From NCBI RefSeq assembly GCF_000725125.1, contig NZ_JFCB01000001.1, forward strand, positions 248,001 to 312,000: a stretch of 64,000 nucleotides of DNA, in the 5' to 3' direction. Positions 19,732 through 31,648 of this stretch are shown here, in pieces. Under the pieces are notes generated by a model. That model was not told where the DNA came from, searched no databases, and was given only the letters and a program-made list of their open reading frames with translations. The translations under genes and the position numbers were made by a program. This DNA comes from Streptomyces toyocaensis (GTDB lineage: Bacteria > Actinomycetota > Actinomycetes > Streptomycetales > Streptomycetaceae). Positions within the stretch are counted from its first letter, which is position 1; the number at the start of each line of letters is the position of its first letter.

Positions 19732-20878
19732 CCGTCAACCTCGATCATCCCGAATTACTCGACGCTCCTGTCCTGGAGACCGGGGTCCTGTCCGCAGAGG
19801 GCCGCGCACTCCCCACTCCTCCACGGCCCCGCATCGTCGGTGTGGGCACGGCCGTGACCCGCACGTCCTACTCACAGCAGGAAGTGCTGGATGCCTTCGG
19901 GATCACCGATCGCAAGGTCCGCTCCATCTTCCTCAACAGCGCCATCGAGCGACGCAACCTCACCCTGCCGCCCATGGACAGCGACTCCGTCCGGGTCTCG
20001 GAGTCCCAGGGCGACCTGCTCGACAAGCACAAGAAGCTGGCGATCGAGATGGGCGCCGAGGCTCTGCACGCCTGTCTGAAGCGGTGCGGCGCCGAACTCT
20101 CGGATCTGCGTCACCTGTGCTGCGTGACGTCCACCGGCTTCCTCACCCCCGGACTCAGCGCGCTGCTGATACGGGAACTGGGCATCGACCGCCACTGCAG
20201 CCGCAGCGACATCGTCGGCATGGGCTGCAACGCGGGACTCAACGCCCTCAACGTGGTGGCGGGCTGGTCCGCCGCCCATCCCGGGGAACTCGCCGTGGTG
20301 CTGTGCGCGGAGGCCTGCTCGGCCGCGTACACGATGGACTCGACGATGCGTACCGCAGTCGTCAACAGCCTGTTCGGCGACGGAGCCGCGGCCGTCGCGC
20401 TGCTCGCGGGCCCCGGCGGCGCCACGCCGGCCACCTCCGAGGGCCCGACCGTTCTGAAGTTCGCCAGCTGCATCATCCCCGAAGCGGTCGACGCCATGCG
20501 CTACGACTGGGACCGCACCCAGGGCAGGTTCAGCTTCTTCCTCGACCCGCAGATCCCGTACGTGGTGGGCGCGCACGCCGAGACCGTCGTCGACCGCCTG
20601 CTGTCCGGCACGGGCCTGCGCCGCAGCGACATCGGACATTGGCTGGTGCACTCCGGCGGCAAGAAGGTGATCGACGCCGTCGTCGTCAACCTGGGACTCA
20701 CCCGGCATGACGTCCGGCACACCATCGGTGTGCTGCGCGACCAGGGCAACGTTTCCAGCGGTTCGTTCCTTTTCTCGTACGAACGGCTCCTCGAAGAGGG
20801 CATCACACGACCGGGAGAGTACGGAGTGCTCATGACCATGGGACCGGGCTCGACGATCGAAACGGCGCTGGTCCAGTG

Positions 20879-20882
<4 letters not shown>
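19710..20882 (+). CDS. dpgA: Type III polyketide synthase DpgA
   Basis: 390 aa from GTG at 19710 (VGVDLQVT), matching the MGVD start of known DpgA proteins; GTG 19728 is another option. It condenses four malonyl-CoA to 3,5-dihydroxyphenylacetyl-CoA. Chalcone-synthase-type motifs: LRHLCCVTSTGFLTPGLSALL, the active-site Cys in VGMGCNAGLNALNVV, SLFGDGAAAV, a catalytic His in HWLVHSGGKKVID, the Asn in RDQGNVSSGSFLF, and the C-terminal MGPGSTIETALVQW. First committed enzyme for Dpg3 and Dpg7. Overlaps dpgB by GTGA. Confidence 0.96.
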
Positions 20883-23684
<2,802 letters not shown>

Positions 23685-24064
23685 GCCGAGCACCGAGCGC
23701 GGAGTACGTACGGGGGCGGGAAGGGGAGCGGGGCGCCGCGTGACGCCGCGGGCGTCGGTCCGCACGGGCCCGCGGGAGCTGCGGTCCTCTCCCGTCCTCG
23801 CCTGTCCTCTCCCCTCCGGTGCCGTCGGGAGGGGTGGGCGGCCGTCAGGTGCGGACCGGGAGCTCGGTGGCCCGCCTCCGGACGATCGTGAACACCCCGG
23901 CCCAGGGCCATGTGCGGTCGAGGTGCGGCGCCGCGCCGGGGGTACGCCGACGCCCCGTCCCCCGGCGCACCGGCCTGGTCCGCCGGCCGGTCCGGCCGGG
24001 GACGGACCACGGCGCCCGAGCGTGGACGTCAGGAGGGAAGCGGCCCCGGTGCCGGGCGCGGTCG
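23685..24064. other. Gene-free stretch after dpgD
   Basis: 380 nt of very GC-rich DNA between two convergent genes. Open frames here are Pro/Arg-rich and look like composition artefacts. The only structure of note is the hairpin at 23976-24009. Confidence 0.5.
23976..24009. terminator. Possible terminator hairpin after dpgD
   Basis: TGGTCCG pairs with CGGACCA, and the interior is itself rich in CCGG dyads. It lies between the convergent dpgD and oxidoreductase genes. No T-run follows; weak call. Confidence 0.35.
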
Positions 24065-26773
24065 TCAGGAGGGGAGCGTCGCCAGGCGGCGTCGGTCGTA
24101 GGGGGAGAAGCGGCGGTCCAGGCGTTCCGCCAGACGCGTCCTGGCCGCGTCACAGCGACCCGCCGAGATCAGCGCGTACACCAGCGTCTCCTCGACGACC
24201 TCGCGCTGCGCAGCGCTGCCGCCCACCGCGCGCAGTGCCGGCAGGACGCGTTCCAGCCGTTGTGCCGCCTCGGCCCAGTTCTCCTCCACCACGTGTGCGA
24301 ACGCCTCGCACAGCGGGGCGATCACCGCCCGCTGCACCGAGTCGGCACCCAGCGCGTGGGCCTGCAGGCGGCGCAGCCCGGGCAGGTCCCCCGCGGCGGT
24401 GAGGGTGACCGCGGCGTGCAGGGCGGTGAAGGCGGTGGCCGGGCGCTCCAGGACGTCCGCCGCGACCGACTCCAGTACGTCGTCGACGGGGACCCGGCCC
24501 TGCCAGTGGCCGGCCATCCGGGCCCGCCACAGCAGCGAACCGGAGTCGACCAGCGCCCGGATGCCGGCCACCTTCCCGGGCGACAGATGGGTGGCCCACC
24601 TGCGGCGAACGGCTTCCGCGTCGTCGGATGCCAGCTCGTGCAGGGCGGCGTGCCAGGCGAAGTGGGCGCGGTGCGTGCCGCCGCGGCCGTGGCCGCCCAG
24701 CCATGCGTCGAGCCGGTCCCGGCCCTGGGGATGGTCGCCCTGCTCGTAGTGCACGTGCGCCAGGGCGTGCATGGCGTGTCCGGAGGCGGGTTCCTCGCCG
24801 AGGGCCTGCTCGGCGAGGGTGCCGGCCTCGTCGTAACGGCCCTGCTCCTGGCGTACGAACGCCAGCAGCGAGGTGTGGAACCAGTGCCCCTCGTGTGCGG
24901 GTGCGGTCCGCTCGACCACCCGCAGCGCGGCGCTGCCGTCGAGGTCGTACAGGCCGGAGAAGGCGATGGTGGGGACGGCGGCCGCGAGCGCGAGCCGGTC
25001 GCCGGGATGGCTGTCCAGGTGGCGCAGGAGCGCGGCGTCGCCCTCCGCGGGGCTGCCCTCGACCCGCCGGGAGACCACCTCCACGAAAGAACGCTCGCGT
25101 TCGTCGGCCCGCTCACGCGCGCAGCGCCGGGCCTCGGCCAGGGCCCGCGGCACGTCCACGTCGGCCCCGCACTCGTGCCCGATCAGCGCGAGCGCCGCGT
25201 GGCCGGCGGTGAAGCCCGGGTCGAGCGCGACGGCTCGGCGTAACGCCTCCTGGGCCCCGGCCCGCACCTTCAGCAGACGGTCCACTCCCGAGCGGTAGGC
25301 GGCGGCAGCGGCGTGGTGCGTACTGAGCGGAAGCCCGCCGCCGTCGGTGGGCCGCCGCACTCCTTGCCGGGCGGGTGCGGCGCCGGAGGCCAGAGGCGCC
25401 CGCTCGGCGAGCACCGCCTCGGCCACGGCCACCGCCTGCGCGCGGATCTCCGGAATCGCGGTCGTCTCCCACAGTTCGCCGCGGCGCGGCGAACCCAGCG
25501 TCCACATGGCGCGGCTCGTCCGCCCGTCCCGGCCGCGCAGGCGTCCTCCGGCGGTGGACACGCCGATGCCCAGCGGGCCGGGCACCGCCTCGCCGCGCCG
25601 CAACAGGGTGCGCCACAGCGGATCGGGCGTGTCCGCCAGCAGCAGACCGGGGCCGGTGCAGTCCACCACCCAGCCCACCCGCAACTCCCGGCCGTCGGTG
25701 AAGGAGACCGAGAGCGCGCCGTCCGGGAGCGTTCTGACATCGGTGATCCGCCCCCGCCCGGTACGCAGCCGCCGGGTACGGCGCATACGATGCACACTCT
25801 CCGCGGTGGCCGGGGGCATCCGGTGCCGGTGCGTGTTCCACAGCGAGCCGTCCCGCCGCAGGAACTCGGCGCGCTCCTCGGCGGTGAGCGACGCCCACAC
25901 CTCGGCGGTGTGCGGGCGCAGCCCGTCCAGCGCGGGGCGCCAGTCGCCCTGGGCCCGCATGACCCTTCCGATGTGCCGGTGGATCGTGGCGCGCAGTTCC
26001 GGCAGCGGCAGGTCCCTGAGGGGTTCGGTGCAGGCCGCGGCGGGCAGGGGGCTCACCGCGTGTGCCTCGGGCAGCCGGCCGTTGCGGGACACGGCGTACA
26101 CCGTGCGGCCGAAGCGGCCCAGCCGTAAGGCCACGTCCACCGCGGTCAGCCCGGTGCCGATCAGCAGGACGTCGTCCCGGCGGCCCTCGTCGGCCGGGGC
26201 GTCCAGGGCGCCCGGCGCCCACGGGTCGGCGATGAACCGGTCGCCCGCGCGCAGCGCGGACGGCAGTGACGCCGGGGACGAGGGAGTGGGGCCGGTGGCC
26301 AGCACCACGCCGGCGGCGTCCACGGCCGTGCCGTCGGCCAGCTGGAGCCGGGCGAGTCCGCCGCTCCAGTGGCAGTCCACCACCCGGCTGCGCAGCCGGC
26401 GGACGCGGACGGTGCCCTGTGCGGCGATGACGGCCCGGCCGAGGGTGTCCGCCAGGTAGGCGCCGTAACGGTAGCGGGAGGCGAAGTCGGCGGCGGTGAC
26501 GGTGGGTTCGCCGTGGCGACAGAGCCAGCGGACGAAGTGCCCCGGGTCGTCGGGGTAACAGCTCATGTCGCCCGCCGGAACGTTGAGGAGGTGCCGCGGG
26601 TCACGGGTGGCGTAGGCGGTGCCGCGGCCGGCCTCGGGCGCCGGGTCGATCAACAGCAGTTCCAGGGGCGTATGCCGACGGACCGCCGTCTCGCAGAGCT
26701 GGAGGGCGACCAGGGCGCCGGCCGCGCCCGCACCCACGATGGCGACGGGACCCTGCGCTGTCGTTGACGTCAT
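24065..26773 (-). CDS. FAD/NAD(P)-binding oxidoreductase fused to a TTC38-like TPR domain
   Basis: 902 aa. Residues ~1-500 are an FAD/NAD(P)-binding protein (PF13454 type): the dinucleotide fold VAIVGAGAAGALVAL, RGTAYATRDPRHLLNVPAGDMSCYPDDPGHFVRWL, a second nucleotide fold DDVLLIGTGLTAVDVALRLG, and VGWVVDCTGPG. Residues ~520-900 are helical repeats like TTC38 proteins: RRAVALDPGFTAGHAAL, EGHWFHTSLLAFVRQEQGRYDEA, GHAMHALAHVHYEQGDHPQGRDRLDAWL and HFAWHAALHELASDD. The frame is continuous, so the fusion is real in this sequence. It is not a known glycopeptide gene. A divergent Rrf2 regulator and a palindrome in the 344-nt gap suggest local control. Substrate unknown. Confidence 0.8.
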   Translation of the reverse strand: MTSTTAQGPVAIVGAGAAGALVALQLCETAVRRHTPLELLLIDPAPEAGRGTAYATRDPRHLLNVPAGDMSCYPDDPGHFVRWLCRHGEPTVTAADFASRYRYGAYLADTLGRAVIAAQGTVRVRRLRSRVVDCHWSGGLARLQLADGTAVDAAGVVLATGPTPSSPASLPSALRAGDRFIADPWAPGALDAPADEGRRDDVLLIGTGLTAVDVALRLGRFGRTVYAVSRNGRLPEAHAVSPLPAAACTEPLRDLPLPELRATIHRHIGRVMRAQGDWRPALDGLRPHTAEVWASLTAEERAEFLRRDGSLWNTHRHRMPPATAESVHRMRRTRRLRTGRGRITDVRTLPDGALSVSFTDGRELRVGWVVDCTGPGLLLADTPDPLWRTLLRRGEAVPGPLGIGVSTAGGRLRGRDGRTSRAMWTLGSPRRGELWETTAIPEIRAQAVAVAEAVLAERAPLASGAAPARQGVRRPTDGGGLPLSTHHAAAAAYRSGVDRLLKVRAGAQEALRRAVALDPGFTAGHAALALIGHECGADVDVPRALAEARRCARERADERERSFVEVVSRRVEGSPAEGDAALLRHLDSHPGDRLALAAAVPTIAFSGLYDLDGSAALRVVERTAPAHEGHWFHTSLLAFVRQEQGRYDEAGTLAEQALGEEPASGHAMHALAHVHYEQGDHPQGRDRLDAWLGGHGRGGTHRAHFAWHAALHELASDDAEAVRRRWATHLSPGKVAGIRALVDSGSLLWRARMAGHWQGRVPVDDVLESVAADVLERPATAFTALHAAVTLTAAGDLPGLRRLQAHALGADSVQRAVIAPLCEAFAHVVEENWAEAAQRLERVLPALRAVGGSAAQREVVEETLVYALISAGRCDAARTRLAERLDRRFSPYDRRRLATLPS

Positions 26774-26948
26774 GCGATGTCTCCTGTCGGCCGTTCGGTC
26801 TGGTTCTGACGGGCGTACCGGTGCCCCTGTCGCTTCGACCTGTTGCCTGCCGCTCGCACGGTCGCTGATGGACGCGATGGATGTTCTCGGCCGTACGACA
26901 TCGGCCGGCTCACGAATTCCGGATGCGGGCCCGTGCTGTCGTTGTGCC

Positions 26949-26973
26949 GTAGTTCACCATTTTCATGAACTAC
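26949..26973. promoter_or_regulatory. Palindromic candidate operator in the oxidoreductase/Rrf2 divergent gap
   Basis: Perfect dyad GTAGTTCA-N9-TGAACTAC inside the 344-nt region (26774-27117) between the two divergent genes. This region is otherwise free of genes. The site is A/T-richer than its surroundings and suits a dimeric repressor such as the adjacent Rrf2 protein. Confidence 0.5.
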
Positions 26974-27117
26974 CTGCAAGCAGCGCTGAGTTGGCCGCCG
27001 GATGCCTGTTTCCGGCTGATTCCTGGCGGGTGTCGCTCACGCTCGGTGGACGCGGTGCCGGCCGGAGGTCGGCGGCGGGAGCGGTCAAGTGCCGTGCGGG
27101 TGTGAGAGATTGACCGG

Positions 27118-27582
27118 ATGCGGATCACGGCACGGACGGACTACGCGGTGCGGGCGATGGCGGAGCTGGCAGCCGAGGGTGAGACCCCCTTGACCGCCGA
27201 GGAGCTGTCCGCCCGCCAGGACATCCCGGTGCGGTTCCTCTTCGGCATCCTGAGGGAGCTGCGCCTGGCCCGTCTGGTGCACAGCGTGCGTGGTCCCCAG
27301 GGCGGATACCTGCTGGCCTCCGCCGCGGAGGAGATCACTCTGGCGGCCGTGATCCGCGCGGTGGACGGCCCGCTGGCCAGCGTGCGGGAGCTCAGCCTGA
27401 CGGGCCTCGAGTACCCGGGGCCGGCCGCCGTTCTCCCCGACGTGTGGCGGGCGGTGCGTACCAGTCTGCGCCAGGTGCTGGAGACCACCACGCTTGCCGA
27501 CCTCGCCCGTGGCGAGCTGCCGGAGATCGTGCGGTCCCGGGCCGAGGAGTACCGCACCGGCGTTCGCGATCACGAGCAGTGA
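27118..27582 (+). CDS. Rrf2-family transcriptional regulator
   Basis: 154 aa. Starts MRITARTDYAVRAMAELA, the usual Rrf2 N-terminus, followed by the winged helix LTAEELSARQDIPVRFLFGILRELRLARLV and the wing VRGPQGGYLLASAAEEITL. The middle region normally carrying three cysteines for an Fe-S cluster (as in NsrR, IscR, RsrR) has no cysteine at all, so it is not an Fe-S sensor. Divergent from the FAD/TPR gene, which is its most likely target. Not part of the known glycopeptide regulatory set. Confidence 0.9.
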   Translation: MRITARTDYAVRAMAELAAEGETPLTAEELSARQDIPVRFLFGILRELRLARLVHSVRGPQGGYLLASAAEEITLAAVIRAVDGPLASVRELSLTGLEYPGPAAVLPDVWRAVRTSLRQVLETTTLADLARGELPEIVRSRAEEYRTGVRDHEQ

Positions 27583-27660
27583 CACGAAGTGGATTCCTGG
27601 CACATTCCGTTCCGGTGAGGCCCGGCGTGGAGCTCGCACCGCGTCAGCGACGAAACACGA

Positions 27661-28764
27661 TCACCTGTTGAGGGTTTCCGGCGGAGGCGCGGCCGGCAGC
27701 CGCACCGTGACCTGGAGGCCGCCTCCGGGTCGCGGGACGATGGTGAGCGTTCCGTCGTGTGCTTCGGTGATGCTCTTGACGATGGCCAGACCCAGGCCGA
27801 CGCCCGCGTGGTCCTGGCGGATGCGTTCGGTGCCCCGCCGGAAGGGCTCGGTGAGGGTCGAGACCAGCTGAGCCGGGAGAACCTCGCCGGTGTTCTCGAC
27901 GCTGAGCGTCACGCTTCCGGACTCGATGCCGGTCGTCACTCGCACGATGCCCCGACCGTGCAGGTTGTGGACGATCGCGTTATGGATGAGATTGACCGTC
28001 AGCTGCAGCAGGAGCGCGCGGGAGCCCATGGCCGGGGTGATGTCGCCGGAGGCCTCGATGGCGACGCCGTGCTTCTCCGCCAGGGGAAGCAGTGTCTCGA
28101 CGGCCTCCTCGACGTTCAGTGACAGGTCGACGGGCTCCCGGGTGAAGGAGCGCTGGTCGGCGCGGCTGAGCAGGAGCAACGCCTCGGTGAGGTCGATCGC
28201 CCTGGCATTGACGTTGTGGAGGCGTCCGATCAGCTCGCCCAGGTCTCGCCCCGGGCCGTTGATCGTCACTTCGAGAAGGGCCTTCGTGATCGCCAGCGGG
28301 GTGCGCAGCTCGTGGGAGGCGGTGGCCGCGAACCTCCGCTGCTCGGCGACGTGCGCCTCAAGGCGCGCGAGCATGGTGTCGAAGGCGTCGGCCAGCTCGC
28401 GGAACTCGTCCTTGCGGCCTTCCAGCTCGATCCGGTGGGAGAGCGAGCCGTTCGCGGCCGTGCGGGTGGCGTCGGTGATGCGGGTCAGTGGGGCGAGCAT
28501 CCGGCCGGCGAGCAGCCACCCTCCCAGCAGGCCGAACACCAGCAGGAGGGCCAGCACTACGGCCGTCGCCGGAGCGTAGGCGTGCAGCACGATGGCGCGG
28601 ACGGGTACGAGCCCGTTGGGGCTGCTCGCCGCATCGGGCAGGCCGCGCAACAGGTACACCCACACGGTGACCAGCATCAGCGTGCCCGCGAGCATGACGA
28701 AGCCCGCATAGCTGAGGGTGAATTTGAGGCGGACGCTCATGCCCGGTGCCCTATGCACCCGCAT
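27661..28764 (-). CDS. vanS: Sensor histidine kinase VanS
   Basis: 367 aa from MRVHRAPGMSVRLK, a start that overlaps the vanR stop by 14 nt. Two membrane helices flank a short outer loop of about 30 residues: SYAGFVMLAGTLMLVTVWVYLL and ATAVVLALLLVFGLLGGWLL. HAMP (LTRITDATRTAANGSL), the dimerisation helix ASHELRTPLAI with phospho-accepting His151, then the ATPase domain with LIHNAIVHN (N box), VENTGE (G1) and GVGLGLAIVKSI (G2). Very close to Streptomyces VanS, which senses glycopeptides at the membrane. No VanR-type box is seen before the vanRS unit. Confidence 0.95.
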   Translation of the reverse strand: MRVHRAPGMSVRLKFTLSYAGFVMLAGTLMLVTVWVYLLRGLPDAASSPNGLVPVRAIVLHAYAPATAVVLALLLVFGLLGGWLLAGRMLAPLTRITDATRTAANGSLSHRIELEGRKDEFRELADAFDTMLARLEAHVAEQRRFAATASHELRTPLAITKALLEVTINGPGRDLGELIGRLHNVNARAIDLTEALLLLSRADQRSFTREPVDLSLNVEEAVETLLPLAEKHGVAIEASGDITPAMGSRALLLQLTVNLIHNAIVHNLHGRGIVRVTTGIESGSVTLSVENTGEVLPAQLVSTLTEPFRRGTERIRQDHAGVGLGLAIVKSITEAHDGTLTIVPRPGGGLQVTVRLPAAPPPETLNR

Positions 28765-29446
28765 CGCCCTCACGCCTGATGTCCGTCGGGGTGGCAATCC
28801 GGTATCCGACGCCGGGCACGGTGGCGATGATCTGAGGTTCACCGAGGCGTTTGCGCAGAGCCGAGACCGTGATACGCACGGCGTTGGTGAACGAGTCGGC
28901 GTTCTCGTCCCAGGCCCGCTCCAACAGTTCCTCGGCGCTGACGACGCCGCCCTCGGCGGCGACGAGCACTTCGAGCACGGCGAATTGTTTGCGGGTGAGT
29001 GCGATGTAGCGGTCGTCGCGGTAGACCTCGCGACGGAAGGGGTCCAGGCGCAGGCCCGCGATCTCCCGCACGGGCGGCCTTATGTGCGCGCGCCTGCGGT
29101 CGAGCGCCCTGATCCGGAGGATCAGTTCACGCAGTTCGAACGGCTTGGTGAGGTAGTCGTCGGCACCGAGCTGAAACCCGGAGGCCTTGTCGTCGAGCCG
29201 GTCGGCGGCGGTGAGCATGAGGATGGGCATTCCGGATCCCGTCGCGACGATCCGCTCGGCGACCTCGTCACCGGAAGGGCCGGGAATGTCGCGGTCGAGA
29301 ACGGCGATGTCGTAGGCGTTGACGCTCAGTAGCTCCAACGCGGTGTCGCCGTCTCCGGCGATGTCCGCCGCGATCGCCTCCAGGCGCAGCCCGTCGCGGA
29401 TGGCCTCTGCCATGTACAGCTCGTCCTCGACGATCAAGACACGCAT
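28751..29446 (-). CDS. vanR: Response regulator VanR (OmpR family)
   Basis: 231 aa. Receiver domain MRVLIVEDELYMAEAIRDG with phospho-accepting Asp51 in AVLDRDIPGPSGDEV, the Thr in MLTAADRLDDK and Lys in YLTKPFELREL. C-terminal winged helix: LTRKQFAVLEVLVAAEGGVVSAEELLERAWDEN, then NAVRITVSALRKRLG and VPGVGYRI. Matches Streptomyces VanR along its whole length. Likely activates vanHAX, vanK, murF and the vanJ region through the 39-nt boxes about 16-21 kb away. Confidence 0.96.
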   Translation of the reverse strand: MRVLIVEDELYMAEAIRDGLRLEAIAADIAGDGDTALELLSVNAYDIAVLDRDIPGPSGDEVAERIVATGSGMPILMLTAADRLDDKASGFQLGADDYLTKPFELRELILRIRALDRRRAHIRPPVREIAGLRLDPFRREVYRDDRYIALTRKQFAVLEVLVAAEGGVVSAEELLERAWDENADSFTNAVRITVSALRKRLGEPQIIATVPGVGYRIATPTDIRREGDAGA

Positions 29447-29585
29447 GCGCCAATGCTACGACCTGGAACTTATCAGCAGCATATGGAAAAACCGCGTGCC
29501 TTCCGGCGGCGTCACCTCCGCTCGAACGTGCGTGGGTGACAAGGGCGACGACAACGGTGGCGGCACCTCAGGAGCCGCGGATGTC

Positions 29586-29614
29586 GTCCAAGTGTCGGAA
29601 CTGATCGCTTGGTC
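29586..29614. promoter_or_regulatory. StrR/Bbr-type operator upstream of the exporter/NRPS operon
   Basis: GTCCAA-N17-TTGGTC, one mismatch to GTCCAA-N17-TTGGAC. It lies 91 nt before the ABC exporter start in the gap divergent from vanR. In balhimycin, Bbr is reported to bind upstream of the homologous transporter gene tba. Confidence 0.65.
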
Positions 29615-29704
29615 ACCGCCCGTGGACCTACCACTCGTGGACATCGGGTCCGATCAGCACCATGGACCTCCGGAGATCAGAGTCGTGGGAGAGGGGATGT
29701 CCGC

Positions 29705-31648
29705 ATGGTCATGATGCCGTCCATCGGGGGGGCGCTGAGGGCCGGCGGAGGTGCTGATCCCGAGCCGTCCAGGATCAGCCCCGGCACGTCCCGCAGAGTG
29801 ATCGCCTACCTTCGCCCGCACAGCGGAAAGATCGCGGTCTTCGTCGTCGTCGCCGTCCTGGAGTCGCTCATCGTGGTGGCGACTCCGCTGTTGCTCAAGC
29901 AGATCGTCGACGAGGGGATCCTCAAGCACGACTCCAAAACCGTCACCCTGCTGGCCTGCCTCACCGCCGGGCTCGCCGTCCTCGACGCGTTACTGCAGCT
30001 GGCGCTCGCCTACATCGCCGGTGCGATCGGGCAGGGGGTCAGCTACGACCTCCGGATCCGGGCGATCGGTCACGTCCAGCGGCTGCCGGTCGCGTTCTTC
30101 ACCCGCACCCAGACCGGGGTCCTGGTCGGACGGCTCCACACGGACCTGATCATGACGCAGCAGGCCTTCAGCCAGCTGCTGATGGCGGTCACCGGCGCGG
30201 TCTCGGTCGTCCTGGTGATGGCCGAGCTGTTCTACCTGTCGTGGCTCGTCGCCCTCATCACGCTGGTGCTGATCCCGCTGTTCCTCATTCCCTGGGTGTA
30301 CGTGGGCCGAGTGATACAGCGGCACACCAGGCAGTCGATGGAGGTGAACGCCGGCCTGGCCGGCCTGCTGCAGGAGCGGTTCAACGTGCAGGGGGCGATG
30401 CTCTCCAAGCTCTTCGGCCGTCCGCACGAGGAGATGGCCGAGTACGAGGACCGGTCGCGCAAGCTCCGCCGGATCGGGGTGAACGTCGTCGTCTTCAGCC
30501 GGATGGCCTTCATCATCATGGCGCTGATGGCCTCGCTCGCCACGGCGCTCACCTACGGGGTCGGCGGCGGCCTCGTGCTCTCCGGGACCTTCCAGCTCGG
30601 CACGCTGGTCGCTCTCGCCACCCTGCTGGGGCGGCTGTTCGGGCCGATCACCCAGCTCTCCGGGATGCAGGCGAACGCGGTGATCGTCCTGGTGAGCTTC
30701 GACCGGATCTTCGAGCTCCTCGACCTGAAGCCGCTGATCGAGGAACGCTCCGACGCCGTCGTGCTCAGGAGCGACACAGCCCCGGAGATCGAGTTCGAGG
30801 ACGTGTCGTTCCGCTATCCGGGTGCGGACGAGGTCTCGCTGCCGTCGCTGGAGCAGAACGTGCGTGGCGGACGGGAGCCGGGGGAGGCGACGCCGGAGGT
30901 CCTGCGCCACGTGAGCCTGCATGCGCCGGCCGGAACCCTCACCGCACTCGTCGGCCCGTCCGGCGCGGGGAAGAGCACTCTCACCCACCTGGTGTCCCGG
31001 CTGTACGACCCGACCTCCGGCACCGTCCGTGTCGGCGGACTCGATCTGCGGGATCTCTCCTTCGCCTCGCTGCACGAGACGGTGGGCGTGGTCAGCCAGG
31101 ACACCTACCTCTTCCACGACACCATTCGGGAGAACCTTCGCTACGCCCGTCCGAGCGCCATGGAGGACGAGGTGATCGAGGCGTGCAAGGGGGCCCAGAT
31201 CTGGGACCTGATCGAATCCCTCCCGAGAGGGCTCGACACCGTCGTGGGAGACCGCGGCTACCGGCTGTCGGGCGGGGAGAAGCAGCGACTGGCCATCGCG
31301 AGGCTGCTGCTGAAGGCGCCCTCGGTCGTCGTGCTCGACGAGGCCACCGCTCACCTGGACTCCGAGTCGGAGGCCGCCGTCCAGCGGGCCCTCAGGACCG
31401 CGCTGCGCGACCGCACCTCTCTGGTGATCGCCCACCGGTTGTCCACGATCCGCGAGGCCGATCAGATCGTCGTGATCGACGACGGAGGCGTCCGTGAGCG
31501 CGGGACGCACGAGGAGCTGCTGGCCGAGGGCGGCCTCTACGCGGAGCTGTACCACACGCAGTTCGCCAATTCGGGTGGCGACGGAGCCGCGCCCGAAGGC
31601 GACGGGGCCGGGCCGGTCCCCCAGATGGCTGCTGAAGGGGGACGATGA
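29705..31648 (+). CDS. ABC exporter (fused permease-ATPase) for the glycopeptide
   Basis: 647 aa from the ATG at 29705, preceded by GAGAGGGG; the longer frame reaches further upstream without similarity. MsbA-type half-transporter related to Tba of balhimycin. The membrane domain covers ~30-330 with six helices ([21 protein letters not shown] is the first). The ATPase has Walker [11 protein letters not shown]-loop [11 protein letters not shown], signature LSGGEKQR, Walker B VVVLDEAT and switch His in VIAHRLST. An insertion ([17 protein letters not shown]) separates the first ATPase strand from Walker A. It overlaps the first NRPS gene (ATGA), so export and assembly are expressed together. Confidence 0.94.
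   Translation: MVMMPSIGGALRAGGGADPEPSRISPGTSRRVIAYLRPHSGKIAVFVVVAVLESLIVVATPLLLKQIVDEGILKHDSKTVTLLACLTAGLAVLDALLQLALAYIAGAIGQGVSYDLRIRAIGHVQRLPVAFFTRTQTGVLVGRLHTDLIMTQQAFSQLLMAVTGAVSVVLVMAELFYLSWLVALITLVLIPLFLIPWVYVGRVIQRHTRQSMEVNAGLAGLLQERFNVQGAMLSKLFGRPHEEMAEYEDRSRKLRRIGVNVVVFSRMAFIIMALMASLATALTYGVGGGLVLSGTFQLGTLVALATLLGRLFGPITQLSGMQANAVIVLVSFDRIFELLDLKPLIEERSDAVVLRSDTAPEIEFEDVSFRYPGADEVSLPSLEQNVRGGREPGEATPEVLRHVSLHAPAGTLTALVGPSGAGKSTLTHLVSRLYDPTSGTVRVGGLDLRDLSFASLHETVGVVSQDTYLFHDTIRENLRYARPSAMEDEVIEACKGAQIWDLIESLPRGLDTVVGDRGYRLSGGEKQRLAIARLLLKAPSVVVLDEATAHLDSESEAAVQRALRTALRDRTSLVIAHRLSTIREADQIVVIDDGGVRERGTHEELLAEGGLYAELYHTQFANSGGDGAAPEGDGAGPVPQMAAEGGR

Noticed and set aside
23740..24402. 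220-codon open frame after dpgD
   Set aside because: Pro/Arg/Gly composition without any motif, and it overlaps the 3' end of the oxidoreductase/TPR gene on the other strand.
29447..29585. Possible VanR-type box before vanR (AAAAAC and CATATG near 29480)
   Set aside because: It lacks the TATCG half-sites and does not align to the three real boxes.
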